A DNA stretch of 64,000 bases from Chloroflexota bacterium. GTDB lineage: Bacteria > Chloroflexota > Anaerolineae > Anaerolineales > Anaerolineaceae. The stretch covers positions 1 to 64,000 of the forward strand of contig CP069394.1 of NCBI GenBank assembly GCA_016887485.1. The letters are read 5' to 3'. Positions 43,057-51,817 of the stretch are shown in pieces. Under the pieces are notes generated by a model. That model searched no databases, was not told the DNA's origin, and saw only the letters and a program-made list of their open reading frames with translations. Numbering within the stretch: position 1 is the stretch's first letter; every line of letters begins with the position of its first letter. The position numbers and the translations under genes are program-made.

Positions 43057-44508
43057 ATGGACTCCAAGAAAAAGAAATATATCCTGTTGAGTTGTGGCGT
43101 TTTATTGATTGTCGCCTGTGTTTGTATTGTCCTAATCGCTGTCACTGGTCTCGGTGTTTCACTGATCTGGCCTTTTGGTCAATCTAACACTAACACCACG
43201 GATGTCATCACTGAAGTGGTTGTGGCGCCGACGGATGCCCAGGTGGAAACCGAAGTTACCGCCACCGGTGCGGTCACAGAAGAACCTGCCGCAACAGACG
43301 AACCGACAGTGAGCAACTTCCCGGAAGAAATGCTCGATACGGCCACTGCCATTGAAGAGCAGGTACAGGATTTGCGAGGCCTGACGGCGACCGAGGATTT
43401 TAACCGTGAACTTATCACGGAAGCAGAACTCGCTGAAACCGTCAGGACTGAGTTCTTTGCAGATTATACCGACGAGGAAGCCCAGCAAGATGCTCTTGCC
43501 CTGGGAACTCTCGGACTTCTCCCTCCGGATTTTAACTTGAAGCAATGGTACACCGATCTTTATAGCGAACAGATCGCGGGTTATTACGATGATGAGATCA
43601 AGACCATGTTTGTGGTGCAGGATACAGGTTTTGGTGGTTATGAGAAGCTGACCTATGCCCATGAATATACCCATGTCTTGCAGGATCAGGTTTATGGCTT
43701 TGATGACATACTGGATATGAGTGAAGAAGCCTGCCAGGCGGATTCGGAGAAATGTGCTGCCATCCAGGCTGTGGTCGAAGGTGATGCCACCGTTTCGGAA
43801 CTGCTCTGGTTCAGTGAAAACGGCACGCGGGCGGACTATAACGACATTATGGATATGTATGATAGCTTTGAATCCCCTGTGATGGATTCAGCGCCACCCT
43901 ACATGGAAGCCGATCTGTATTTCCCCTATGAAGCTGGTCAGGTTTTTGTTGAGACCTTTATGGAAGAGGGCGGGTATGCCAGTTTGGCTGAGGTCTATGA
44001 CAATTTACCTGTGTCCACAGAGCAGATCATGCACCCGGAGCGCTACCCGGCTGACACCCCGATCCCGGTGGACTTGCCCGATATGACGGATATCCTTGGT
44101 GAGGGCTGGGCTCTTTATGACCAGAACGTGATGGGCGAATGGTATACCTACCTGATCCTCAATAAGGCTTATGACCTCGACTGGCAGCTTTCTGATGAAA
44201 CCGCCGGCGAGGCTGCCGAAGGTTGGGGCGGAGATGCCTATGCTATCTATCTGAATGAGGATACCAATCAGGTTGTTTTTATCCTGGATTATGTCTGGGA
44301 TTCAAATGCTGATGCGGAAGAATTTGCGACCGCTTTTCGAAGTTATGCAGACGCCCGCTGGAATTCAACCGACTCCTTCATCCTTGGCCATTATGCCTGG
44401 ACGGGTGTGGATGGCGTGATTGATTTCTTCCAAAACGGTGCTCGTACCGTCTGGGTGATTGCACCAGACACACAAATTATCGAATCGTTGATGTTTGAAC
44501 TGGAATGA
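43057..44508 (+). CDS. Membrane-anchored protein with HExxH metallopeptidase-like motif
   Basis: A 483-residue protein with one transmembrane segment (about residues 8-37) and a Thr/Val/Glu-rich linker to about residue 85. HEYTH at 202-206 (AHEYTHVLQDQ) is a zinc-binding motif. Glu in VVEGDATVSELLW, about 40 residues on, could be the third ligand. The C-terminal part is rich in acidic and aromatic residues. It shows the layout of secreted or envelope zinc metallopeptidases common in Chloroflexota, without a family name I can assign. Its stop overlaps the HAD gene start by four bases. Confidence 0.72.
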   Translation: MDSKKKKYILLSCGVLLIVACVCIVLIAVTGLGVSLIWPFGQSNTNTTDVITEVVVAPTDAQVETEVTATGAVTEEPAATDEPTVSNFPEEMLDTATAIEEQVQDLRGLTATEDFNRELITEAELAETVRTEFFADYTDEEAQQDALALGTLGLLPPDFNLKQWYTDLYSEQIAGYYDDEIKTMFVVQDTGFGGYEKLTYAHEYTHVLQDQVYGFDDILDMSEEACQADSEKCAAIQAVVEGDATVSELLWFSENGTRADYNDIMDMYDSFESPVMDSAPPYMEADLYFPYEAGQVFVETFMEEGGYASLAEVYDNLPVSTEQIMHPERYPADTPIPVDLPDMTDILGEGWALYDQNVMGEWYTYLILNKAYDLDWQLSDETAGEAAEGWGGDAYAIYLNEDTNQVVFILDYVWDSNADAEEFATAFRSYADARWNSTDSFILGHYAWTGVDGVIDFFQNGARTVWVIAPDTQIIESLMFELE

Positions 44509-45227
44509 ACGGAAGACCTGAGGGTTTTGGCGAATTAGACCGCTCGCGTGTGCGCGGGTTGCTATTTGATGTTGATGGCACGCTGAGTGACACCGACGAT
44601 CATTGGGTGCAGCGCTTTACAAAACGGTTGACCCCGTTTTCAGGTCTGTTTGCTGATCGTGATCCGAAAAGGTTCGCCCGTTGGGTTGTGATGTCAGTCG
44701 AGACGCCCGCCAACTTTCTTTATAGTTTGGCTGATCGCGTTGGCATAGACAAACCCATCTTCACATTTGTAAATTGGTTGTTCCAAAAAAGCCGGTCCCG
44801 TAGCGCTATCCAGGACCGGTTTTTAATTATCCCCGGCGTCAAAGAGATGCTAGCAAGACTGCACGGGAAATTCCCGATGGCGGTGGTCAGCGCCAGGGAC
44901 GAAAAGACAACCCTGGCTTTTTTGGATCTATTTGGGTTGACACCCTACTTTGATGTCGTAGTCACGGCCCATACCTGCGAACATACCAAACCTTTCCCTG
45001 AACCAGTGATCTATGCCGCCGAAGCGCTGGGGCTGGACCCTGATCAATGCTTGATGATCGGTGACACTATCGTGGATATCAAAGCCGGTAAGCTGGCCGG
45101 TGCGCAGACTGTGGCTGTACTTTGCGGATTTGGGCAGCGGCAAGAGTTGGAGCGGGTTGGTGCAAATGTCATCCTCGATAGTTCGGCAGAGTTGGATAGC
45201 TTTCTCGTCGCAGAACATCTAGAATAG
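44505..45227 (+). CDS. HAD-superfamily hydrolase
   Basis: A 240-residue protein coupled to the upstream gene by an ATGA overlap. Motif I is LLFDVDGTLSDTD (nucleophile Asp23, acid/base Asp25). Motif II is VVSARDEKT, the conserved lysine lies in HTKPFPEPVI, and motif IV is MIGDTIVDIKAGKLAGA. A helical cap lies between motifs I and II, as in phosphoglycolate phosphatases. The substrate is unknown. Confidence 0.87.
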   Translation: MNGRPEGFGELDRSRVRGLLFDVDGTLSDTDDHWVQRFTKRLTPFSGLFADRDPKRFARWVVMSVETPANFLYSLADRVGIDKPIFTFVNWLFQKSRSRSAIQDRFLIIPGVKEMLARLHGKFPMAVVSARDEKTTLAFLDLFGLTPYFDVVVTAHTCEHTKPFPEPVIYAAEALGLDPDQCLMIGDTIVDIKAGKLAGAQTVAVLCGFGQRQELERVGANVILDSSAELDSFLVAEHLE

Positions 45228-45232
45228 GGTTG

Positions 45233-45922
45233 ATGTTGGCTGATATGGAAAACAAGTATCCCTACCCTCGATATCAATTTAGACGGGGTGTATTGAAGGC
45301 TGGGATTTCACCTCTGGCACATATCTTATCCCGTTTTACGATCGTGGGTAAAAAGAATATTCCCACGGATGGCCCTTTGATCGTGGTCACCAATCACTTC
45401 CATTTTATTGATGCCCCAATTCTGATCCTGGCTGCCCCCTGGCCGCTGGAATTTCTGGCTGATTTTCAGATGCCCAATGTCCCCCCATACCTAAAATTCT
45501 TACCGGATTTCTACGGCACCTATGATGTGGAGCAGGGTACGCCTAATTTAGAGGCATTGCGGGCATCAGAGGCTGTCCTGCGACAGAAGGGTGTTTTAGG
45601 CATCTTCCCGGAAGGGCGCGTTCACCAACCGCCATTGAAACCCGCTTTGCCTGGTGCCGCCTTTCTGGCGCTGCGCACCGGAGCCCCTATCTTGCCCGTG
45701 GGAATCTACAGTGATAACCACTGGGATATCTTTGGTATGATCAAACAAACCGGCCGGAGGATACGGGCGTATTGTCAGTTTGGGCCAGTGTTTGGGCCGC
45801 TGAAATCGGATAACCCCCGTCGGCCTTCCCGTGCTGAGATCACTGAAGCAGGAGTGCAGATCATGTCCGCAATTGCTGCTCAGCTCCCGGAAGAGATGCG
45901 GGGCGAATACTCGGCGGATTGA
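45233..45922 (+). CDS. PlsC-type 1-acylglycerol-phosphate acyltransferase (copy 1)
   Basis: A 229-residue protein. The catalytic NHxxxxD motif appears as TNHFHFIDAP, and the second acyltransferase block as GIFPEGRVH. ALPGAAFLALRTGAPILPVGIY follows. These enzymes esterify position 2 of lysophosphatidate with a fatty acyl group at the membrane. TTG at 45230 and ATG at 45245 are alternative starts. The next gene (46033-46743) is a paralogue, with about half of the residues in the motif blocks shared. It lies 5 bp after the HAD gene and is likely in the same transcript. Confidence 0.88.
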   Translation: MLADMENKYPYPRYQFRRGVLKAGISPLAHILSRFTIVGKKNIPTDGPLIVVTNHFHFIDAPILILAAPWPLEFLADFQMPNVPPYLKFLPDFYGTYDVEQGTPNLEALRASEAVLRQKGVLGIFPEGRVHQPPLKPALPGAAFLALRTGAPILPVGIYSDNHWDIFGMIKQTGRRIRAYCQFGPVFGPLKSDNPRRPSRAEITEAGVQIMSAIAAQLPEEMRGEYSAD

Positions 45923-46032
45923 GGTTTCGTAACCTTTCTTGTGTTTTTGGTTATAATATTTGTCACGCCTGAGCGAGTAGATGCAAATGGGGCAGGCGAT
46001 TACCTTTGGAGCCAAGCAACTGGAGCGCACTG

Positions 46033-46743
46033 ATGAAAGATGAGACCGCAATCCAACCCTATGTCCAAAAATACCCCTGGCCACGGCGCCGATTTATCCG
46101 CGGCTTGCTATCTGGTGGTATTGATGTGGCAGCCACCCTTTTGACCAATTGGGAGATTATCGGCAAGGAAAATCTGCCCAAAGAAGGGCCGTTGTTAATT
46201 GTAGGGAATCATTTCCATTTTCTCGATACAATTGCCCCGATCTACAGCACACGCTGGCCTTTGGAATTCATTGGTGATTTTCAGATGCCCAATGCGCCGA
46301 TGTTGATGAAGGTTTTCCCGAATGCCTGGCAAACCTTGAAGATCGAGCAGGGCACCCCTAATTTTGAAACCTTGAATGCCTCTGAGGCAATATTGGCCCA
46401 GAAGGGCATCTTGGTCATCTACCCTGAAGGCCATGTCCATTCCGGCCCTTTGAACCCGGCGCTCCCCGGAGCGGCTTTCCTCGCCATGCGAACAGGCGCA
46501 CCGATCATTCCCATGGGAACGATCTCGGATAACAATTGGAAGCTATTCAAGACGCTTAAGGAAAAGAAGAGACCGTTACGGGTCCGCACCCGGATCGGAA
46601 AGGTCTTTGGCCCGTTGAAATCCGCCAACACTGGCCGCCCCACCCGTGATGAAATTCGTGAAGCCGGTAAACAGATCATGCAGCAGATCGCTGCCCTCCT
46701 CCCGCCAGCCTATCGGGGTGAATTTGACACAGATGCGGCCTGA
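46033..46743 (+). CDS. PlsC-type 1-acylglycerol-phosphate acyltransferase (copy 2)
   Basis: A 236-residue protein. The start at 46033 follows TGGAGCG; an upstream in-frame start at 46006 is less likely. It has the same motif order as copy 1: GNHFHFLDTI (NHxxxxD), YPEGHVHSGPLNPALPGAAFLAMRTGAP, and IGKVFGPLKSANTGRPTRDEI at the end. The tandem arrangement points to duplication. A TATAAT lies at about 45954, so it may have its own promoter. Different acyl-chain preference of the two copies is possible. Confidence 0.88.
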   Translation: MKDETAIQPYVQKYPWPRRRFIRGLLSGGIDVAATLLTNWEIIGKENLPKEGPLLIVGNHFHFLDTIAPIYSTRWPLEFIGDFQMPNAPMLMKVFPNAWQTLKIEQGTPNFETLNASEAILAQKGILVIYPEGHVHSGPLNPALPGAAFLAMRTGAPIIPMGTISDNNWKLFKTLKEKKRPLRVRTRIGKVFGPLKSANTGRPTRDEIREAGKQIMQQIAALLPPAYRGEFDTDAA

Positions 46744-46787
46744 GTGAGAACAGCCTGAAACAGAGTATTCTTTAATATGAGGATATG

Positions 46788-46826
46788 GATCGCCTTCTTT
46801 CCAAAAGATAGGCGATCTTTTTTATT
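46788..46826 (+). terminator. Terminator after the second PlsC gene
   Basis: GATCGCC (46788-46794) pairs with GGCGATC (46811-46817), followed by a long T run. Confidence 0.8.
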
Positions 46827-46912
46827 TTATAATCCATATAAAGGCTCTCTAATACTATTTTGATATTTCAGGCTTAGAATTAGGTGATATTGCGAAGCAA
46901 GAGGATTTATAT

Positions 46913-47875
46913 ATGGAATATAAGGATTATTACAACACACTGGGCGTAACCAAAACCGCCGGTCAAGATGAAATTAAGAAAGCATATCGGAAATTAGCCC
47001 GGAAATACCATCCGGATGTGAACCCTGACGATCCCAATGCGGAAGAGAAATTTAAGGAGATCAATGAGGCCTATCAGGTCCTTTCGGACCAGGATAAACG
47101 CCAGAAATATGATCAATTTGGATCGCAATGGAAGCAGTACCAACAGACGGGCGGACGGCCCGAAGACTTTGACTGGTCACGCTGGGCAACCCGCGGCCAG
47201 CCTGGCGCTCAATATCGTACGGTCAGCCAGGAAGACCTGGAGCAGATGTTCGGAGGTGGTTTGGGCGGTTTCTCAGATTTCTTTGAAACATTATTTGGCG
47301 GAATGGGCGGGGCGCGAACAACCCGTCGCCCTGGTGCCCGTGCGACAAGGCAGAATATGACCAAGGGACAGGATATCCAGCATCCGGTGGAGATCAGCCT
47401 CTCGGAGGCCTTTCATGGGACCACCCGCACGCTGTCCTATGAAAACGGTCGGCGGATTGAGGCCAAAATTCCCGCCGGTGTGAAGACCGGTTCCAAGATC
47501 CGTTTGAGCGGTCAGGGTGGGGCAGGCGCTCGCGGGTCTGGTGACCTGTATTTGAAGGTGACCGTCTTGCCTGATCCGAAATTCAAACGGGATGGCGATG
47601 ACCTTCGCATTGATCAGCCTGTGGAATTCTTCACAGCGCTGTTGGGCGGTGAGGTGGAAGTCTCCACGATTGATAAGACCGTGAAACTGACCATCCCTGC
47701 CGGAACTGATTCCGGGAAGACCTTCCGGTTGAAGGGCTTGGGTATGCCTGTTCTTGGCAGCACCAAGAAGCACGGCGATCTCTATGCCAAGGTGGAAGTT
47801 AGCGTTCCCAAAGACCTGACCGAAGAGCAGAAGAAGAAATTTAAGGCTGCTCAGGAGTCATTGAAGAAGAAATAG
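46913..47875 (+). CDS. DnaJ-family co-chaperone, CbpA type
   Basis: A 320-residue protein. The J domain is at residues 4-67, with the HPD triad at 33-35 that stimulates DnaK ATPase. A Gly/Arg-rich region with GGGLGGF and [12 protein letters not shown] follows (about 105-145). There is no CxxCxGxG zinc domain, so it is the CbpA-like class. The C-terminal peptide-binding domains are at about 155-305 ([24 protein letters not shown] and [23 protein letters not shown]). It is a single-gene unit with its own terminator. Confidence 0.93.
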   Translation: MEYKDYYNTLGVTKTAGQDEIKKAYRKLARKYHPDVNPDDPNAEEKFKEINEAYQVLSDQDKRQKYDQFGSQWKQYQQTGGRPEDFDWSRWATRGQPGAQYRTVSQEDLEQMFGGGLGGFSDFFETLFGGMGGARTTRRPGARATRQNMTKGQDIQHPVEISLSEAFHGTTRTLSYENGRRIEAKIPAGVKTGSKIRLSGQGGAGARGSGDLYLKVTVLPDPKFKRDGDDLRIDQPVEFFTALLGGEVEVSTIDKTVKLTIPAGTDSGKTFRLKGLGMPVLGSTKKHGDLYAKVEVSVPKDLTEEQKKKFKAAQESLKKK

Positions 47876-47882
47876 AGAGTAA

Positions 47883-47925
47883 AAACGCCCCTGATAGATT
47901 ATTTATCAAGGGCGTTTTATTTTGG
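47883..47925 (+). terminator. Terminator after the CbpA-like gene
   Basis: AAAACGCCC pairs with GGGCGTTTT, with an inner TGATA/TATCA stem and a T run after it. Confidence 0.85.
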
Positions 47926-47933
47926 AGTGATTC

Positions 47934-48671
47934 ATGCGACGATTGGAAATTGTCCCTGACAAGGAAGCACTGGTCCGGGAGGCTGCTGAGATATTTATCA
48001 AGGCTGCCCAAGAGCAGATCCGGCAAAAAGGCGTGTTTTCGGTAGCCCTCTCCGGTGGCGGTACACCCAAGCCGGTCTATGCCGAATTGGCGAAACCTGA
48101 GAACCGTGAGCGGGTGGACTGGGAAAAAGTGCACCTGTTCTGGGGTGACGAGCGGCATGTTCCACCTGAGGACAACCAGTCCAATTTCAGGATGGTCCGC
48201 GAGGCTTTGTTGGACAAGATCGAGATCCCGGCGGAGAATATCCACCGGGTGCGGACTGAGATGGATGTGCGGATGGCCGCATTCCAGTATGAAGAAGAAC
48301 TGCGTCAGTTTTTTAGTGGGGACTGGCCGGTTTTTGATTTTATCTTTCTGGGGATGGGAAACGATGGTCACACGGCATCCTTGTTCCCAATGTCAGCAGG
48401 ATTGAACGAGGAATTCCGCTGGTTCATCGCCAATTATGCCCCCAGCATGGATTCATGGCGGCTGACCCTTACGGCCCCGGCGGTCAACGCAGCCAGGTTT
48501 ATCCTGGTGCTGGTGTCAGGGGAAGCCAAGGCTGACCGCCTGAAAGCCGTGTTAACAGGTCCCCAAGCGCCGTATGAGATGCCAACCCAGATGATTGACC
48601 CCAAGGAGGGCGAGATGCTCTGGCTGGTGGATCAAGCGGCTGCAAGTGAGATAAAAGAAGACCTGCTTTGA
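47934..48671 (+). CDS. pgl: 6-phosphogluconolactonase
   Basis: A 245-residue enzyme of the oxidative pentose phosphate pathway that hydrolyses 6-phosphogluconolactone. The SGGGTPKPVYAELA segment (residues about 40-53) binds the phosphate. WEKVHLFWGDERHVPPEDNQSNFRM and FLGMGNDGHTASLFP are the conserved catalytic blocks. The length matches DevB-type enzymes. The terminator hairpin overlaps the stop codon. No zwf or gnd gene is next to it. Confidence 0.95.
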   Translation: MRRLEIVPDKEALVREAAEIFIKAAQEQIRQKGVFSVALSGGGTPKPVYAELAKPENRERVDWEKVHLFWGDERHVPPEDNQSNFRMVREALLDKIEIPAENIHRVRTEMDVRMAAFQYEEELRQFFSGDWPVFDFIFLGMGNDGHTASLFPMSAGLNEEFRWFIANYAPSMDSWRLTLTAPAVNAARFILVLVSGEAKADRLKAVLTGPQAPYEMPTQMIDPKEGEMLWLVDQAAASEIKEDLL

Positions 48672-48687
48672 ACGGCAGGTCTTTTTC
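48659..48687 (+). terminator. Terminator overlapping the end of pgl
   Basis: AGACCTGC (48659-48666) pairs with GCAGGTCT (48675-48682), followed by TTTTT. The hairpin includes the TGA stop. Confidence 0.8.
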
Positions 48688-48708
48688 GTTTAAATTGTCT
48701 ATTTGATC

Positions 48709-50364
48709 TTATTCATCAGGCCAGACATATAATTCCAGGCTGCATACGTTTTGAATGGGTTCCAGATTGGACACCAGATAGGAGAGGCTTTCCATCTGAG
48801 TGCCAAATCCGGGGACATAGGCCAGGATAGTCCCATCCTGCAATATCTGAGAGACAGAGCCGCCCGGTAGATAGTCCCCCTCATCGTTACTGAGGTAATT
48901 GCAGGGAATCCCGGTCATGAAGTAGAAGAACTCACAGTTATTGGTGATGAAATCTGCATCTGGCAGGGTTTTTAGATAATCCTGAACATCTTCACCGCAG
49001 TCATTTTTAATATTGGTGTATTGCAGGAAATAAGCGTCAGGTTTTTCCACAAAGTCACGTGTGTCCTCTGCTTCGACCCCAATCTCCGTTCAAACCCCTG
49101 GCAGCAATGAGACGGGATAGACGGGTGGGAAACCGGTCATCAGCACCGGGTCGCCTTCGGAAACCGTGCGGACATAGCCATTCCCTTCAGCAAGGTTGAT
49201 GGCAGAGTTCATGTAGTGGACGGAATCACCGGAAATACCCATGCCGTCTTTGGTCAGCGATAGTTGCGCCAGGGTCGTGAGTGTCGCAACAGTGAGGATC
49301 AGCACCCAGAAGAGCCACTTGTTTTGGTTGACTTTGAGAAGCGCAGATCGAACTTTGGTGATGAGAGCGCTGAATTTTGGTGCACTGGAAAAAGCAGGCG
49401 TGAATTGAGCGAAATGATCCAGTTGACGGTGGAGTAGGAAAAGCATCGTGGGCAGGAAGAAGAACAGGAACCAGCCCGGCATAAAGTCGTTATAGTCAAT
49501 TTTGATCAACAGGACGCCAACCCCAAAGCCGATCAGGGCTTCCAGCCAGGCGGCGGCCCAGTTGCGAGCAGGTTTGATTTGGAGGGACTTAGTTGCCCAA
49601 CCGACCAGCCCCCAGGCTGCCAGAAGGATAAGCGAGCTCAGGCAGATAAAATCCGCAATGGGAAGGAGACCGCCCAGGATCATCCACAGACGGTCAGGCT
49701 GGCCCCAGGTATAACCCGGTGTTCTGACGGAGACCCGTTGGGTCTCACCGCCAATTCCAACTTCCCAACCAAGGACCTTTTCGTAGGTGTTTGAAAGGAC
49801 CTGAGCTGGGTCAATGATGATATTTTCTTTGTCCCATGTGATTTGAGCGGGGCCGGAATCCTTTGTGAAGATCAGGGTCAGGCCACCCGTCAGCCCCTGT
49901 CGGAAAGATAGGGTGCCACCGGCTGACAGGCGGAAGCCATTGACATCAAACGCGACAACATCTCCGCTGTTCTCAAATAGGCCGCGGTCAATGAGGTTGT
50001 CATCAGGCGAGAGTACTTCCACCAGTTTGACCTCGGACTCCAGGGGCGTGAGGGTGAGCGTGTGTGTCGTTCGGAAGGGGACAGCATGATAGGGGGCAAC
50101 CAGGAAGGTAGCTGCTGTGAGCAGGACCGCCAAAGCGGCTAGGATGATCTTGGTATTCTTGCTGGCAGACCAATTAATAAACGCCTTGAGTAATAGGGCT
50201 GCCAGAAAGGTGAAGTTGGCTCCCAGCCCGATCAAAATGATTACTTTGAGCCATAAGGGGGCCACAAATAACAGGCCTATCCGGGTGGAAAGCCCGTAGG
50301 CCCAGAGAAAGCCCAGAATCAATGCGATTAACCAGAAACCCCAAATCTTTTTCTTTAATGCCAT
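48709..50364 (-). pseudogene. Internally deleted GT39-like membrane glycosyltransferase
   Basis: The frame is open from ATG 50364 to a TGA at 49092-49090, and then open again in the same frame to the stop at 48709. The first part (424 residues) has six hydrophobic segments, then a loop SGDSVHYMNSAINLAEGNGYV...TGFPPVYPVSLLPG that in GT39/PMT-like enzymes follows the first membrane helix and should be followed by about ten more. Instead the TGA comes at once. The remaining 127 codons encode a soluble C-terminal domain with TNNCEFFYFMTGIPCNYL and ILAYVPGFG. The simplest reading is an internal deletion of the membrane core with a stop near the junction. A misassembly or a gapped contig would look the same. 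Confidence 0.65.
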
Positions 50365-50451
50365 TACCCAAGCTCCCATACGGTGATTGTCAGGGTTAAA
50401 TTATATCTCAGAGGGAGGAAATTCTCATCTTCTTCCAATTTGATGACTGAC

Positions 50452-50480
50452 TTGACGACCGTTATTTGGGGGGTTATGAT
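50452..50480 (+). promoter_or_regulatory. Sigma-70-type promoter, leaderless start of the first TPR gene
   Basis: TTGACG at 50452-50457, a 17-bp spacer and TATGAT at 50475-50480. The ATG at 50487 is only 6 nt downstream of the -10 and has no Shine-Dalgarno site, so the mRNA probably starts at or within a base or two of the start codon. Confidence 0.7.
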
Positions 50481-50486
50481 TCTGGC

Positions 50487-51782
50487 ATGTATTTAAAAGG
50501 CAGTAAGTGGTCAATGAACCGGCGAAGACGACGATCCAACCCCTGGTTGATCGTCTTTCTTGTGTTAGCAATTGCTTTCGTTGCCTATTTGAATGTGTTT
50601 ATAATCCCAACGGTCCCAGCACCGTTCGTTCCCACGCCGACACCCACCCGGAACCCCGAATCCTTTGTGCAGGAGGCAGAAACTTACCTGGCGGAAGGGC
50701 GGGTCAGTTCGGCAGTGGATTCCTATATCGCGGCGATCAAGGCTGAACCACAGAACATCAATAACTACCTCAGCCTGGCAACCCTTCAGATTTACACCGG
50801 TGACTATGAGGCCGCTCGGGTGAACGCTGAAAATGCGATTCTTCTGGATAAGTCTCTGCCGCAAGCCTTTGTTTTGTTGGGCTGGGCCAAGGGGTTGCAG
50901 CAGGATTATCTGAACGCTGAGGCAGACATAACCACGGCATTGGACATGGACCCGAACAACGCTTTAGCCCATGCTGTCTATGCTTATGTCCTGGCGCAGC
51001 GGGTGGCAGATGATGTTGCTGAGCTCGATACGTTGGATACGGCGATTGAGGAATCCAAGCTGGCCCTCAGGCTTTCACCTAACTTGATGGAAGCTCATTG
51101 GGCCAGGGGGTATGTATTGGAGATCACTGCGAATTATGACGAGGCAGTTGAGGAACTGATCTCGGCTATTGACATTAATGACAATATCGCTGAACTGCAT
51201 TTGGCCCTAGGTCGTAATTATGTAGCAATTGGTGAGAATGACCAGGCTGTTTTCGAGTTCACCGCAGCTTATGCACTGAATCCCACCGACCCTGAACCCA
51301 ACTGGTACATTTCACGGGTTTATGGTCAGATCGGTGAATATGCTAAGGCGATCCAGTATGCGGAACAGGCCGTGAAGGATGACCCGACCAATCCTTATAT
51401 GTATGGCAACCTGGGCACGCTCTATTACCGTGACCTGCAATATAACGCGGCGATCGCAACGCTGGCTTATGCCGTGCGCGGCGGCGTGACCGATGAGGGT
51501 GATGTGGTTGAGGGTCTGCCGTTGGATTACACCACGACAATTATGGAGTATTACAGCCGCTATGGCCTGGCTTTGGCCAGGGTGAATAGCTGTAACGATG
51601 CGGTTCAGGTGGCCCAGGCTCTCTTGCAGACGGTGCCGGATGATGAGGATACGGTTTATAACGCCAATTACATCATCGGGATTTGTCAGGAAAATCTGGA
51701 AAATCCTGCGACAGCCACACCTGATGGTGACGAAGGGGGCGCAGCGCCAGAGATGACTCCCACACCGACCGTGGCCCCTTAA
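50487..51782 (+). CDS. Membrane-anchored TPR protein (copy 1)
   Basis: A 431-residue protein. A basic N-terminus (NRRRRRSNPW) is followed by one transmembrane segment (about residues 22-43) and a short PTPTPTR linker. About eight tetratricopeptide repeats follow, for example SYIAAIKAEPQNINNYLSLATLQIYTGDYEAARVNAENAI, up to about residue 400, and a Thr/Pro tail ends the protein. It is likely exposed outside the membrane as a scaffold for protein interaction. The next gene encodes a paralogue with the same layout. Confidence 0.85.
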   Translation: MYLKGSKWSMNRRRRRSNPWLIVFLVLAIAFVAYLNVFIIPTVPAPFVPTPTPTRNPESFVQEAETYLAEGRVSSAVDSYIAAIKAEPQNINNYLSLATLQIYTGDYEAARVNAENAILLDKSLPQAFVLLGWAKGLQQDYLNAEADITTALDMDPNNALAHAVYAYVLAQRVADDVAELDTLDTAIEESKLALRLSPNLMEAHWARGYVLEITANYDEAVEELISAIDINDNIAELHLALGRNYVAIGENDQAVFEFTAAYALNPTDPEPNWYISRVYGQIGEYAKAIQYAEQAVKDDPTNPYMYGNLGTLYYRDLQYNAAIATLAYAVRGGVTDEGDVVEGLPLDYTTTIMEYYSRYGLALARVNSCNDAVQVAQALLQTVPDDEDTVYNANYIIGICQENLENPATATPDGDEGGAAPEMTPTPTVAP

Positions 51783-51817
51783 GGTTGATCGCATTTCTCC
51801 ATTTGGACAGATAAACT

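Noticed and set aside
49080-49100. Second selenoprotein at the UGA in the GT39-like gene
   Set aside because: The UGA comes where many membrane helices should follow. The residues around it match no known Sec context and no hairpin at the right distance is evident. Internal deletion explains it better.
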